This document shows, piece after piece, positions 23,201-31,385 of a DNA stretch of 33,360 nt (position 1 is the first letter of the stretch; each line of letters opens with the position of its first letter). The DNA is taken from contig WELB01000116.1 in assembly GCA_009602725.1 (NCBI GenBank), positions 78,185 through 111,544 of the forward strand, in the 5' to 3' direction. This DNA is from Spirogloea muscicola. Its lineage: Eukaryota > Streptophyta > Zygnematophyceae > Spirogloeales > Spirogloeaceae. Made by a program: the position numbers and the translations under genes. The notes under the pieces were generated by a model, which had not been told where the DNA came from, ran no database searches, and saw nothing but the letters and a program-made list of their open reading frames with translations.

Positions 23201-23543
23201 TGCTCACGACTTAGGGGTGCATTTGTTGAAAGTTTGAGTGAGATGGTAACATGAGACAATTGCAGACAACTTAAGCTTTGTTGCTGACTATTGTATGCGC
23301 ATTTAAGCACCCCAAGCCGCTGGGCTTAGTTGGCTACGCAACTCAGTGATGTCCAGTCTTACTTTCCAGGCCATGCTTGTCGAGGAGTACCCGAACCTGC
23401 AACGGTGGCTGATGGACTTCTATGACCTGCCGGGTGTCAAGGAAGCTTGCAACATCAGGCATTGCAAGGCTGGCTATTTTGGGCGCTCCGGCAACAACAT
23501 TGTGCCCAAGGGGCCACAACTCAGCTACAGCTTCATGCAGTAG
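20249..23543 (+). CDS. GHR: Fused double glutathionyl-hydroquinone reductase (xi-class GST), 5' end unresolved
   Basis: Seven sure exons: 20249-20591, 20815-21237, 21430-21806, 22002-22191, 22405-22694, 22912-23011 and 23370-23543. They give 631 aa plus an unplaced N-terminal exon. GHR enzymes use glutathione to reduce glutathionyl-hydroquinones. Domain 1 shows FPPEAGRYHLVVARSCPWAH, VPVLWDK, IVSNESAEII, VYKCGFAKSQEAYDEA, DWRLFVTLIRFD, HFKCN and HNSINPKGIVPKG. A linker of about 37 residues follows. Domain 2 shows GAFVRPDSKHRNWI, GRYHLYVANNCPWCHR, VPVLWDKKTQSIVSNESADI, GAYKAGFASQQAAYELAF, LLGDAVTEADVRLF and NIVPKGPQ. Exon 3 alone encodes the end of domain 1, the linker and the start of domain 2 without a stop, so this is one polypeptide. 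Intron positions differ between the halves. The first exon starts with one base completing a codon (FTRGTTQFRSH follows), so an upstream exon is required. Confidence 0.92.
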
Positions 23544-24284
23544 ACCGCTGACATGCATTTTGGGCACATGTGCTTGGGGGGTGCTCCCTGCTCACGGGTA
23601 TGTAAGAGGAGCCTATCCAGCTGAGCAGTGGTCTGCCACGACTTGGGCCGGCTGTAGAGAAAGTGCAATCCAAAGTTAGCCGGTTGTGTTGTGGCAGTCG
23701 TGTAATCTGTAGCCTCTGCTGAGGGGAAACAGAGGTGAGGAGGACCTGCGAAAAGTTAAGACGTGCAGGTGGCTCTGCATTGCCAGAGTTATTCAAGACG
23801 ATTTGCCTAGACACATCAATGTGGCCTTTGAAGGCCAACTACACAACCTGTGATGTAAGTGAAGCGAGTAGACGCCAGTCAGATGGGGCCCTCTGTTCAC
23901 ACCTAAGCGCGAGTGGCTTCTTCATGGAGATGAGATGGGAGATAAGAGCAGTTTACTGGATTTAGGCAGGTCAGTGCAAAGAAAAGGCAGCTCATAATTC
24001 TTGTAGAGAGAGCAATTTCAAAAGCAAAAGCAGCACATTTGAGTTCTTGTAGGAGCAACTGATAGGTCAGCCACGAGCAGAAGTGTCAGAGTCAATGTTG
24101 CTTGCATGATCAAGCTCTGAGCTTAAGCTGCTGGTCTTATCAGCACCCTCTGCGTGGGAACGGATGCTCATTACTGGGGACATCAACCGTGTAACCCCAG
24201 TGGAGAGGCTGAGCAAGGCCTGACAAGGCAAGATGGAAGGGTGGAGAAGTAGTGGGTCAGGTGGGCGACAAGGGAATCTTTTGT
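23544..24284. other. 3' flank of the double GHR gene, no gene seen
   Basis: Contains the 3' UTR with a TGTAA at 23701-23705. No exon, family repeat or RNA gene is recognised. The open frames here have no splice support or family match. Confidence 0.5.
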
Positions 24285-24872
24285 GTATCTCATCAATCAG
24301 AGGCCAAAGTGGCCAGAACAACAGCAAGCACATCTGATGACGTATCTTACCCACTGCAAATTGACCGGCTCAGTAAGCAAGGGTCAACACATACAGGTCG
24401 CCATTCGATGCCTGAATACCAGATGACAATTTCTAAGCCCTTCTGCCCTTGCTGCATATCTGTCGTTCTTGCGATGACGAGTTTTGGCATGTTTGCAACA
24501 TGCTCAGGCTGATGCTGTGCACCAGAAGCTGGGCGAGCTCTAGTTGGTGGCAGTAAGGGCTTCAAATCTGCCACGTGGGTTTCAGACATCGATTAGCAAC
24601 CTTCTATGTATTGACCCGTGGTTACTGTGCGGGTCAATCTGCTGTAGGTGATGTACAACATTGAATGTGCTTGCCTTTGTATTTAGCCATTTTGGCTTTC
24701 GATTTTGGCCTTCGATTGTTTCAAATACACGAGAATGTCTTCTGCGACCAATTAGAGCTCGCCCAGCTTTCTGGTGCAAAGCATGAGCCTGAGCAGAAAG
24801 AAAGAAGCACACTGCAAACAGGCCGAGACTCGATGGCGCAAGAACGACAGAAATGCAGCTGGCAAGCCCAGC
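24285..24872. mobile_element. Nested fold-back cluster of repeat family A
   Basis: Three copies lie head to head. 24285-24447 is inverted, 24466-24735 is forward and 24757-24872 is inverted. The forward GACGAGTTTTGGCATGTTTG...GAGCTCTAGTTGGTGGCA arm at about 24476-24550 is mirrored by the reverse complement at about 24750-24870. The GGTCAATCTGCTG...GATGTAC part is mirrored at 24340-24390. The array can form a long imperfect hairpin, as expected for a fold-back or MITE-like element. No transposase is encoded. Confidence 0.75.
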
Positions 24873-24990
24873 TCGGCCGGAAGCACATCTGCACGTTGTG
24901 TGTACCCTAGCTTGACAATATCCTGGGGGAGAGTGTGTGGAGACGAGGGGAGGCGGGGGAGGTTTTGGGGGGTCACAGAGCGCGGGCGCT

Positions 24991-25001
24991 GCGAGAGCGA
25001 G

Positions 25002-25047
<46 letters not shown>

Positions 25048-25097
25048 CGAGAGAGAGCGAGAGAGCGAGAGAGAGCGAGAGAGAGCGAGAGAGCGAA
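24991..25097 (+). repeat. GA / GAGAGCGA microsatellite
   Basis: About 105 bp of GA dinucleotides interrupted by GC at intervals of 6-14 bases. It is simple-sequence DNA. Long open frames of Glu-Arg or Leu-Ser repeats across it are artefacts of the repeat. Confidence 0.95.
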
Positions 25098-25196
25098 GGC
25101 GAGTGATAAAGCGGTCTTTCTTCTCACAGTTGTTGTCGTCAAACGGCAGCTTGAAGGGCAGAGGTACTGCGAGCTGCTCCTCCTTTTCAATTTCAT

Positions 25197-25210
25197 GCGC
25201 ACCGCGCGCC
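25197..25210 (-). repeat. GC-rich 14-mer, inverted copy
   Basis: The minus strand reads GGCGCGCGGTGCGC followed by ATG and a GAAA-rich stretch. The same 14-mer occurs at 31233-31246 and 32697-32710, each followed by similar sequence. Confidence 0.6.
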
Positions 25211-25367
25211 TTCTCTACAGAGGCTACTGCGTGAAAACGCAGCTTTCGAGTAAGTTGCAGATGATTATGGGCAGGAAGGCGGAGCGAGGCAAGCAGCAAC
25301 AGCCGCGACCATGGAAAGCTCACTTAACCGCGAGGTAGGCAGCTGAGTAAGGTGGCATTCCGACTAA

Positions 25368-25500
25368 TTCCGACCTTTCTGGGCTGGCTTTGCACAGCCC
25401 TCGCCCCCTTGGAAAGAGCCACTTTTTCCGGTCACAGACGGTCACAGACAGTGAGCTCTTCCAAAAAACAAAGAAGAAAGACTCTTCCAGAGGGCAGGGC
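25368..25500 (+). repeat. Retroelement-tail repeat (family B)
   Basis: The hairpin core GGGCTGGCTTTGCACAGCCC is at 25381-25400. It is followed by TCGCCCCCTTGGAAAGAGCC and a CTCTTCCA-rich tail, matching the layout of the other tails. Confidence 0.7.
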
Positions 25501-25506
25501 AAATCC

Positions 25507-25665
25507 TAAACCCGGAGACTAGTCTCTCCAACCTGCGGCTGATCAACAGGGGTTACGGAGTATTTCGTAGCTACTTGAGTCCCTGGCTGCTTCAGCGCTT
25601 TCCCTGGCCCCTTCGAGTTTGTTCATTCTTTCTTCTGGGCTGGCCTCTCACAAAGAGAGCGCGGC
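25507..25665 (+). repeat. Retroelement-tail repeat (family B), with 3' coding remnant
   Basis: It begins with AGACTAGTCTCTCCAACCTG and CAGGGGTTACGGAGTATTTC. It runs through TTTCCCTGGCCCCTTCGAGT to TTCTGGGCTGGCCTCTCACA. The same succession is at 33205-33350 and, inverted, at 26395-26540. A short inverted fragment of the same family follows at about 25668-25730. Confidence 0.75.
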
Positions 25666-25799
25666 CAAATTTACTGGTGGCCGGGAGAGGCCAGACTAAA
25701 AGAATGGACAAGGTCTGGAGGAGCCGTATGGTGCAGAAAGCAAGGTACTAGGCCTCTCACTCGTAACTACTAAGTGGTCCATCCTCCCCCGTTCTGCCA

Positions 25800-25975
25800 T
25801 AGCCTCTTCAGGCCCCGCAGTCGCTGCTTAGCTCGTACTTTGGCCCCTTCGAACCTTGTCAATTCTTTTCGGGCTGGCTTCTCACAGCCCTTGCCCCCAT
25901 TGGGAGAGCCACTTCTTCTTACAGCCACCGCCTTCTCCTGGAAGCGTCTTTTCCCTTTCTTCCAGAGGGGGCGGG
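25800..25975 (+). repeat. Retroelement-tail repeat (family B)
   Basis: CTGCTTAGCTCGTACTTTGG, CCCCTTCGAACCTTGTCAAT and the hairpin core GGGCTGGCTTCTCACAGCCC at 25871-25890 precede TTGCCCCCATTGGGAGAGCC and a CTCCTGGAAGCGTCTTTTCC tail. Confidence 0.75.
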
Positions 25976-25999
25976 GGCAGTGAAAGAAATTGCTCGCCC

Positions 26000-26130
26000 A
26001 CAGAGGTTAGGGGCTGGGAAATTTGCTCGCCCATAGAGAAGAGGGGCTGGGAAAGGCTAGCCCAAAATGAAAGTGGCTCTCCCAAAGGGGGCGAGGGCTG
26101 TGAACAGCCAGCCCAGAAGGTAACAATAGC
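26000..26130 (-). repeat. Retroelement-tail repeat (family B), inverted
   Basis: The minus strand gives CTTCTGGGCTGGCTGTTCAC, then AGCCCTCGCCCCCTTTGGGA and GAGCCACTTTC. It faces the forward copy at 25800, so the pair can form an inverted repeat. Confidence 0.7.
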
Positions 26131-26162
26131 GCTTTTTCTTACTACCTCTTCACCGGAGATGG

Positions 26163-26345
26163 AGTGTGTGCTAAGTGATGGAGGGGCCTGTGTGGCCAAG
26201 TACAAAGGCAAGCACATCGACATATGTATATCACCTGCTGCTAAGCTGACCCGCTCAGTAACCACGAGTCAGCACATAGAGGTCGCTAGATGATGCCCGA
26301 ATATCGGACGGCAATCGACCAGCTCTTGTGCCACCACCAGCTCTT
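26163..26345 (-). repeat. Dispersed repeat family A, inverted copy
   Basis: The reverse complement runs GAGCTGGTGGTGGCACAAGA, GGGCATCATCTAGCGACCTC, TATGTGCTGACTCGTGGTTA, CTGAGCGGGTCAGCTTAGCA and GTGATATACATATG, then TGTGCTTGCCTTTGTACTTG. It is nearly collinear with copy 2 at 19915-20160. Confidence 0.8.
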
Positions 26346-27060
26346 CACAGGAGAGAGAAGAAGAAAGACGCTTCCAGGAGAGGGCGGTGGCTGGGAGAGG
26401 CCAGCCCAGAGAAAAGAAACGACAAAATCCGAAGGGGCCAGGGAAAGAGCTAAAGCACACACGGAATCAAGAACCTATGAAACCAACCAGTAACCCCTAC
26501 TGAGCAACCGCCGGTCAGAGAAATTAGTCTCCTGGTAACGGGTCCCCTGGCTAGGGCCAGAGGCGGCAGCAAGGGCACGACCAGCGCGGAGATGCAGCGC
26601 GCGAGCCATGGACCGCTACGGCGAGACGGCCAAGCGCATGCAATACACCTGCGCCGGCGAGCCTGCTGCATGGATGTCCACCGGCTCCCCAATGCTGCGG
26701 CAGGCGATAGCGTGTCGTGAGAGCTTGTGGAGCAGCTCGAGCCACCGAGCGCCCAAGGCACCGTGGGTGTCGATGGCGAGCGGGAAGAACTAGTCGTCCC
26801 GCGGGTGGTCAGCCTACTTGAGCTTCTTGGCCCGGGCGGCGCAGGCCACCGCATGCCCAGCCGAGGTCGCAGACTTCTTGGGGTTAGTGTTTGTCGAAGG
26901 CGTCGGCAGTCACGCCACGTCCAGGATAAGACGCGGCCCACCGGCCAGGCCAGGAGAAGAGGACGTCGCCCCCTTTTTTGATGATCGTACGGCGAAGACG
27001 CACGTCCCAACCGCCATGGACGGGATTGCACGGGACAAGGCTGCGAGGCGTCAGCAGTAG
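26346..27060 (-). mobile_element. Degenerate retroelement: reverse-transcriptase C-terminal region and 3' tail
   Basis: Read on the minus strand from about 27060, the fragment shows DVRLRRTIIKKGGDVLFSWP, GRGVTADAFDK, SAGHAVACAARAKKLK, FFPLAIDTHGALGARWLELL and SMARALHLRAGRALAAA. This order (basic region, GxxAD-like start, Ala/Lys-rich helix, FFPLAxDTxGALG) resembles the region after the reverse-transcriptase core in some algal non-LTR-like elements, as I recall. TAA and TAG stops interrupt it at several points, and no palm domain is present, so it is a dead 5'-truncated copy. After the coding part come GGGGTTACTGG, the CCTGGCCCCTTCGG segment and the family B GGGCTGGCC tail. Family assignment is tentative. 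Confidence 0.6.
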
Positions 27061-27647
27061 GGCCGGCGCCGGCGTCAGCATCAGCGGCCCGGCCCTTTTT
27101 GCCCCGCCCCGCCTCCAGCGGGGCCCACGTCCCGCCACGTGTGCGTCAGTTGTACCACCACCCCCCCTCCCCGCGGGAGGGTGTCAGTCAGGGCCCCGCG
27201 CCGCCGGCTGCGGCGGGATGTACGGGGCCGGGCAGCTCCGGAGGGCGTCGCGACGCGCTGCCCGCCGCGAACCCGCGACGAGCGCTAGGCGGCGGGAAGC
27301 GCCGTCGCGCTTGGCGTCCGGTAATTTGGGGGGAGTGGGAGCCCGGGGGGGGTTCTCCGGTCACCATCCGACTGATTTTCCGAGCTGCCCGCCCGCCCCG
27401 CCCGTTCCCCACTGGCCCCGGGGGGGGGGTGGTGGGGGGGGGGCTCCGAGGCGGCGTCAAGTGGCGCGCCCGGCCAAAGGGCTTGACGTCTCGGGCCCAC
27501 CGTTTCCCGCCGTCTGCCCCACGCGGCGGAGCCCGGCCTTGGCGCCGCTCGTGGCCCATCCACGCCGGAACGCCCCGCGAGACGTTGGGAGGCCCCAGTC
27601 CGAGTCCGTCTCCGCAGGTCTCGGGCGGGCGCCGCGAGCGGCCCGCC
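27061..27647 (+). promoter_or_regulatory. GC-rich 5' region of the pyrophosphatase-like gene
   Basis: Very GC-rich, with long G runs at 27418-27443 that could fold as a G-quadruplex, and many CpGs. An open frame continues upstream of 27648 but has no in-frame ATG, so I treat this as promoter and 5' UTR. An upstream coding exon is not excluded. Confidence 0.5.
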
Positions 27648-29665
27648 NTGCCGCTGCCGCTGCTGCCGCCGCCGCTGCCGCTGGACCTCGCCTCCCTCCT
27701 CCCGCCGCCCGCCGCCGTCGACGGTGGCGGTGACGCGAGTTCGTCCGGCGGCAGCAGCGGGCCCGCCTCGCCGGGCTCCGCCGCTAATGCCGCCGCCAAC
27801 AGCGCCGTGTGGCTGCACAATGACGACCTCGACGTGGGCTACACGAACCTGCTCAAGATCATGCAGGCCCGCTTCGAGCCGCGCGCTGCGGCGGCGGCGG
27901 CGGCGGAGCCCGCCACCGGCGGCTGCCGGCACCATCACAGGCCCACGTCCTCGTCGTCGTCGCTGTCGTCGTCCACCACGGCGGGAGCCGACGACGACCA
28001 CGACGTGGAGACGTACAGCCGAACGGACTCCATGAGCAGCACCGACTCGGCCCGCTCCTCCGAGGACTGCCAGAGCAGCAGCAGCGCCAGCTGCAGCGGC
28101 GCGCCAAGCCGCCGGACGTCGCTGCAGGGCGGCCCCGAGGACGCGGGCAGCCTGCCGCTCGGCAGCCTGATGCGCTACCCTTCCGACGACGCGGCGGACG
28201 ACGGCGGCGGCGGCGGCTGGAAGGTCCTGGAGGTCGGGGCGCGCAGCAGCGCCCAGTACCGCGCCATTGTTTTGAACCAGGTCCGCAGCCCCGCAGCACG
28301 AACGCCTGCAGCATTGAGAGCAGCTTGAGGAGCTGCAACAGCAAAGCTGAGCTCCGGCGGCCTGTGGTGGCGTTGCCAATTGCCAGTGGCTATCACTTCA
28401 ACGTTAACGGCCGCTGACTTCACATTCACCTTGCTATGTTGCGCTTCCTGCCTGCAGATGCGGCGCCAGGTCTCGCCCTGGCACTCGGTCCCTCTGTGCA
28501 CCAGCGGCGGCTTCCTGCATTTCGTGTGCGAGACGGCGCGGGGCGAGGAGGTCGTGTGCGAGGTCGCCATGGACGAGGTCAACAACCCCCTGCGCGTCAG
28601 CCGTGATGGCGGCCGCGTCTGCCGCTACCAAGACGGCGCTCCGTGGAACATCGGCTTCCTGCCTCAGACGTACAGCGATCCACGGGAACCCAACAAGAGC
28701 TTTGGTGGATTCCAGGTAAAGCCAGCCCTGGCTGACGCCGATGCCGCCGGAAGCTTGCTTGGTGTGACGTAGAGCCACCAACCACCATGAGCGCTGACGG
28801 CGCTGCTGTTACTGGTTGGCAGTACACGGGGAGGGCCATGGAGGTCCTCGAATTTGGCAATAGGATCAGGCGCACTGGGGAGGTGTACAAGGTCAAGCCC
28901 ATTGCAGCATTTGCGGTCATTGAGAGGGAGCAGCTGGTCTGGAAGATTGTCGCCATTGCTTGCGACGATCCCCTTGAGTCCCTCGTTCACGGCGCCCAGG
29001 ATTTGGACAGGTGAGCACCGTGTTGCCCAGACGCGCCGAGGCGTTATCTCGTCAATGTCACATTTGTCAATATTGATTCCTCAACATTGCATCACTATGT
29101 GTGACTTGCTAGGCGCCGGGTAGCCTGCGACTTGCTCACTGTCAGACTCCAACCGATTGGGCAGTGTCAGGCCCGGCCTGTTGGGCGAGATGAGGGAGTG
29201 GCTGCGCACGTCCTCCCGGGCTGGTGACCGCTTAGAACGGCCCAACTACTTCGGCCTCAACGAGGGCGTGGGTGGCCAGAGCTTTGCCGTGTCCATGATC
29301 AAGCAGGTGAACTTATAACAGGAATTTGTGTGCATGTAACCCACGCTGTAGGTGCTGCTCTGCGCAACTCTTGTGATGGTCTTGCTGTAAGGCATTGAGC
29401 TCGTGCTCTGTGGAAAACTTTGTTGGGAACTGTCTGTGAAAGGCCTTCTCAGGACCTTTAGTGCAATTTGGGTGCTTGGCAGGCACATGTCATGTGGCAG
29501 AACCTCAAGCTGCATGGTGCACCATTAGTTCGCGCCTCGAGCTACACAGACATTCAGCAGAGGAGCACGGCTGTGAAGCCCGGGCAGCTGCTGCACTCCA
29601 GCCACTCTCTGCCGGCCCCCAAGCCCAGTCGTGCTCCATGCCGATTGATTTCACAAGGTGATTGA
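27648..29665 (+). CDS. Inorganic pyrophosphatase-like protein, probable pseudoenzyme
   Basis: Five exons: 27648-28280, 28458-28715, 28823-29010, 29171-29306 and 29483-29665. They join in frame to about 465 aa. Residues 1-211 are low complexity: Pro/Leu- and Ala-rich, then Ser-rich with acidic and Arg-Arg-Thr-Ser pieces, plus one ordered-looking stretch (VWLHNDDLDVGYTNLLKIMQ). Residues 212-407 follow the eukaryotic soluble pyrophosphatase fold: VSPWHSVPL, FLHFVCET, CEVAMDE, FLPQTYSDP, TGEVYKVKPIAAFAVIE, WKIVAIACDDPLESLV and RPGLLGEMREWL. The metal-binding DxDPxD signature is replaced by TGRAMEV. By yeast IPP1 numbering E48, E58 and K154 are kept (E236, E246, K338). K56 is V, Y93 is I, D115 is T, D117 is R, D120 is E, D147 is E and D152 is V. 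Activity is therefore unlikely. The start codon is NTG at 27648, in the context GCCCGCCNTGCCG. Confidence 0.82.
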
Positions 29666-30597
29666 GTCCCCTCTGCCGTCTACTTTCCTGCATGTGGCAG
29701 CATCCAATGCAGCCTGCACCCCTCCTCTTCTGTGGCATTCTTAAGGTGGTGTATGCATAGTCCATACAGTGACATACAGAGAGTTGGCACTCAGGCTTCC
29801 ACGTTGTATGGTGTGCTTTGCAGCCGCCACTGACAAGGACGCCTCACTACTACTATACCCCGCGTGACACTTCCGCCTCAACATCTGAGCTCACTATTCT
29901 TTTAGCCAGCTCCTCAAGCCTGCCGGAGGTGCAATAAGTGAGGCACAAGTACATGAAGGCAATCGGAATCGAATAAAGTCTGCATGCCTCGCCAATAAGC
30001 CTCTCGTTGAAACGAGGGGATGAGCTCCTATCATAAGCTGGTATTGAGCTGCAATTGTAGCTCCAGCCGCAGGACTCGAATACAGTAGATCTGCTTAAGC
30101 CCATCACGCCTTCCCTTGTACATTAGGATAATTCAAAGACAAGGTAGTGTGCCGAACAGTGAAGGACTGGCTCTTGACCAAGCGGCTCACCCATGGTAGG
30201 CACAGGTGTGCTCACCTAGCTCCTTCAAGTCTCCCAGAAGCATGTAAATTAGTTGAACACGACTGGCTGCTTGAGGAACTTCTCCATCTAGCAAAGTGTG
30301 AACAAAGATGCCATCGGCGGCATGCAGTACCTACTACACAGAATGCCATAAGCCTGGCTGAGCGCTAAGGCATGATTCCATATAGAGCTCGCAATCGGAT
30401 GTAAGCATGGTGGACGACAATGTCGAATGTTGTAAAAGCGTGAACCAGCGACTGGGCTGGGTACCCATCCGACTCAGCCTTGTGCGCCATGGGAGCGCTC
30501 CATGTGAAAAGGGTTGCCTGGGCACCTCTGGCTTACTATCCGAATCTAAGGCGACCACATTGATGCTTCAATGTGCCTAGCTATGGCTGCCACTCGC
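29666..30597. other. Gene-poor region, nothing recognised
   Basis: 3' flank of the pyrophosphatase-like gene, with a TGTAA near 30245. There are moderate open frames on both strands (for example 29853-30107 on the minus strand), but none has a family match, splice support or a convincing codon pattern. Confidence 0.45.
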
Positions 30598-30805
30598 TGA
30601 GCGAGGGCGGAGCCGGTGCTGTTTGTGGGACTGAGTGGCTGATCTCTGAGAGAGGGCGAAGCCTGTGCTATCTGTGTGACGGTGTGGCTGAGTGAAGGCG
30701 GAGCCTGTACTGTCTGTGTGACTGTGTGGGTGATCACTGAGTGAGGGCGGAGCCTCGGCTGCGTGTGTGACTGTGGCTGATTTCTGAGTGAGGGCGGGAT
30801 CTGTG
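30598..30805 (+). repeat. Tandem minisatellite, about 42-49 bp unit
   Basis: Four imperfect units start at 30598, 30647, 30689 and 30738, with a partial fifth at 30785. Each begins TGAG(C/A/T)GAGGGCGGAGCC and continues with a TGTGTGACTGTGTGGCTGAT-like part. Confidence 0.85.
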
Positions 30806-31385
30806 TGCCCGCCGTGAGCGGATCTGCGTCTGAACTGCCAAGACGAGGGTGGTCCGGTAGTCATGCGGAGAAAAATGGCTTACGTCCAGTTGAGGACTCT
30901 GAGTGGAGGAGACAAGAAGCAATTGACGCGCCTTACCAGCTCACATTGCAAACTAGAGGTGGATAGTTATCGAGAAGAATTGCTGAATAAAACACCATCG
31001 AGGAGCATCATAATGGTAATAGTAAGCAGAAGTGATTCTGGAGAAAGAAGTCGATAAAGTCATTGTCAAACGTAAATACACTGTCAGTTTTTTTCTTGAC
31101 CTTTGTCGGGGCTGCCCTCGACACTAATATCTTCCATGAGCAATTAAGATACTCACTGAAGTATGCACGCATTCGAAAAGATCTCAGGATAAATTCCCAT
31201 CCAACTAACTCCTACTACAGAAAGAGAGAGACGGCGCGCGGTGCGCATGACTTTGAAAGTGAGGCCAATTCTAGCCTCACAAATGTCCTGTTACGGGGTA
31301 ATGAAGGAGCAAAACAAAGGAGCTCTCTTCTGTAGATCTCAGGATAAGTTCTCATCCAACGAACTCCCACTACAAAAGGAGCGAA
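30806..31385. other. Non-coding region with a direct repeat
   Basis: GATCTCAGGATAAATTCCCA at 31180 recurs as GATCTCAGGATAAGTTCTCA at 31335. The similarity runs over about 39-50 bp, 155 bp apart. A GC-rich 14-mer shared with 25197 and 32697 lies between the two. Nothing codes for a recognised protein. Confidence 0.5.

Noticed and set aside
24991-25323. Long open frames over the GA repeat (Glu-Arg or Leu-Ser proteins)
   Set aside because: They are produced by the dinucleotide repeat in all frames; there is no splice or family support.
27188-28379. Long minus-strand frames opposite the pyrophosphatase-like first exon
   Set aside because: These are shadows of a GC-rich coding exon. The plus frame continues by phase-correct splicing into a recognised domain.
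29853-30107. 84-codon minus-strand open frame
   Set aside because: No recognisable domain, no splice support and ordinary intergenic composition; kept only as a remark in the gap entry.
31063-31335. 90-codon open frame on the plus strand
   Set aside because: It spans part of a direct repeat and a GC-rich repeated 14-mer, with no family match or splice context.
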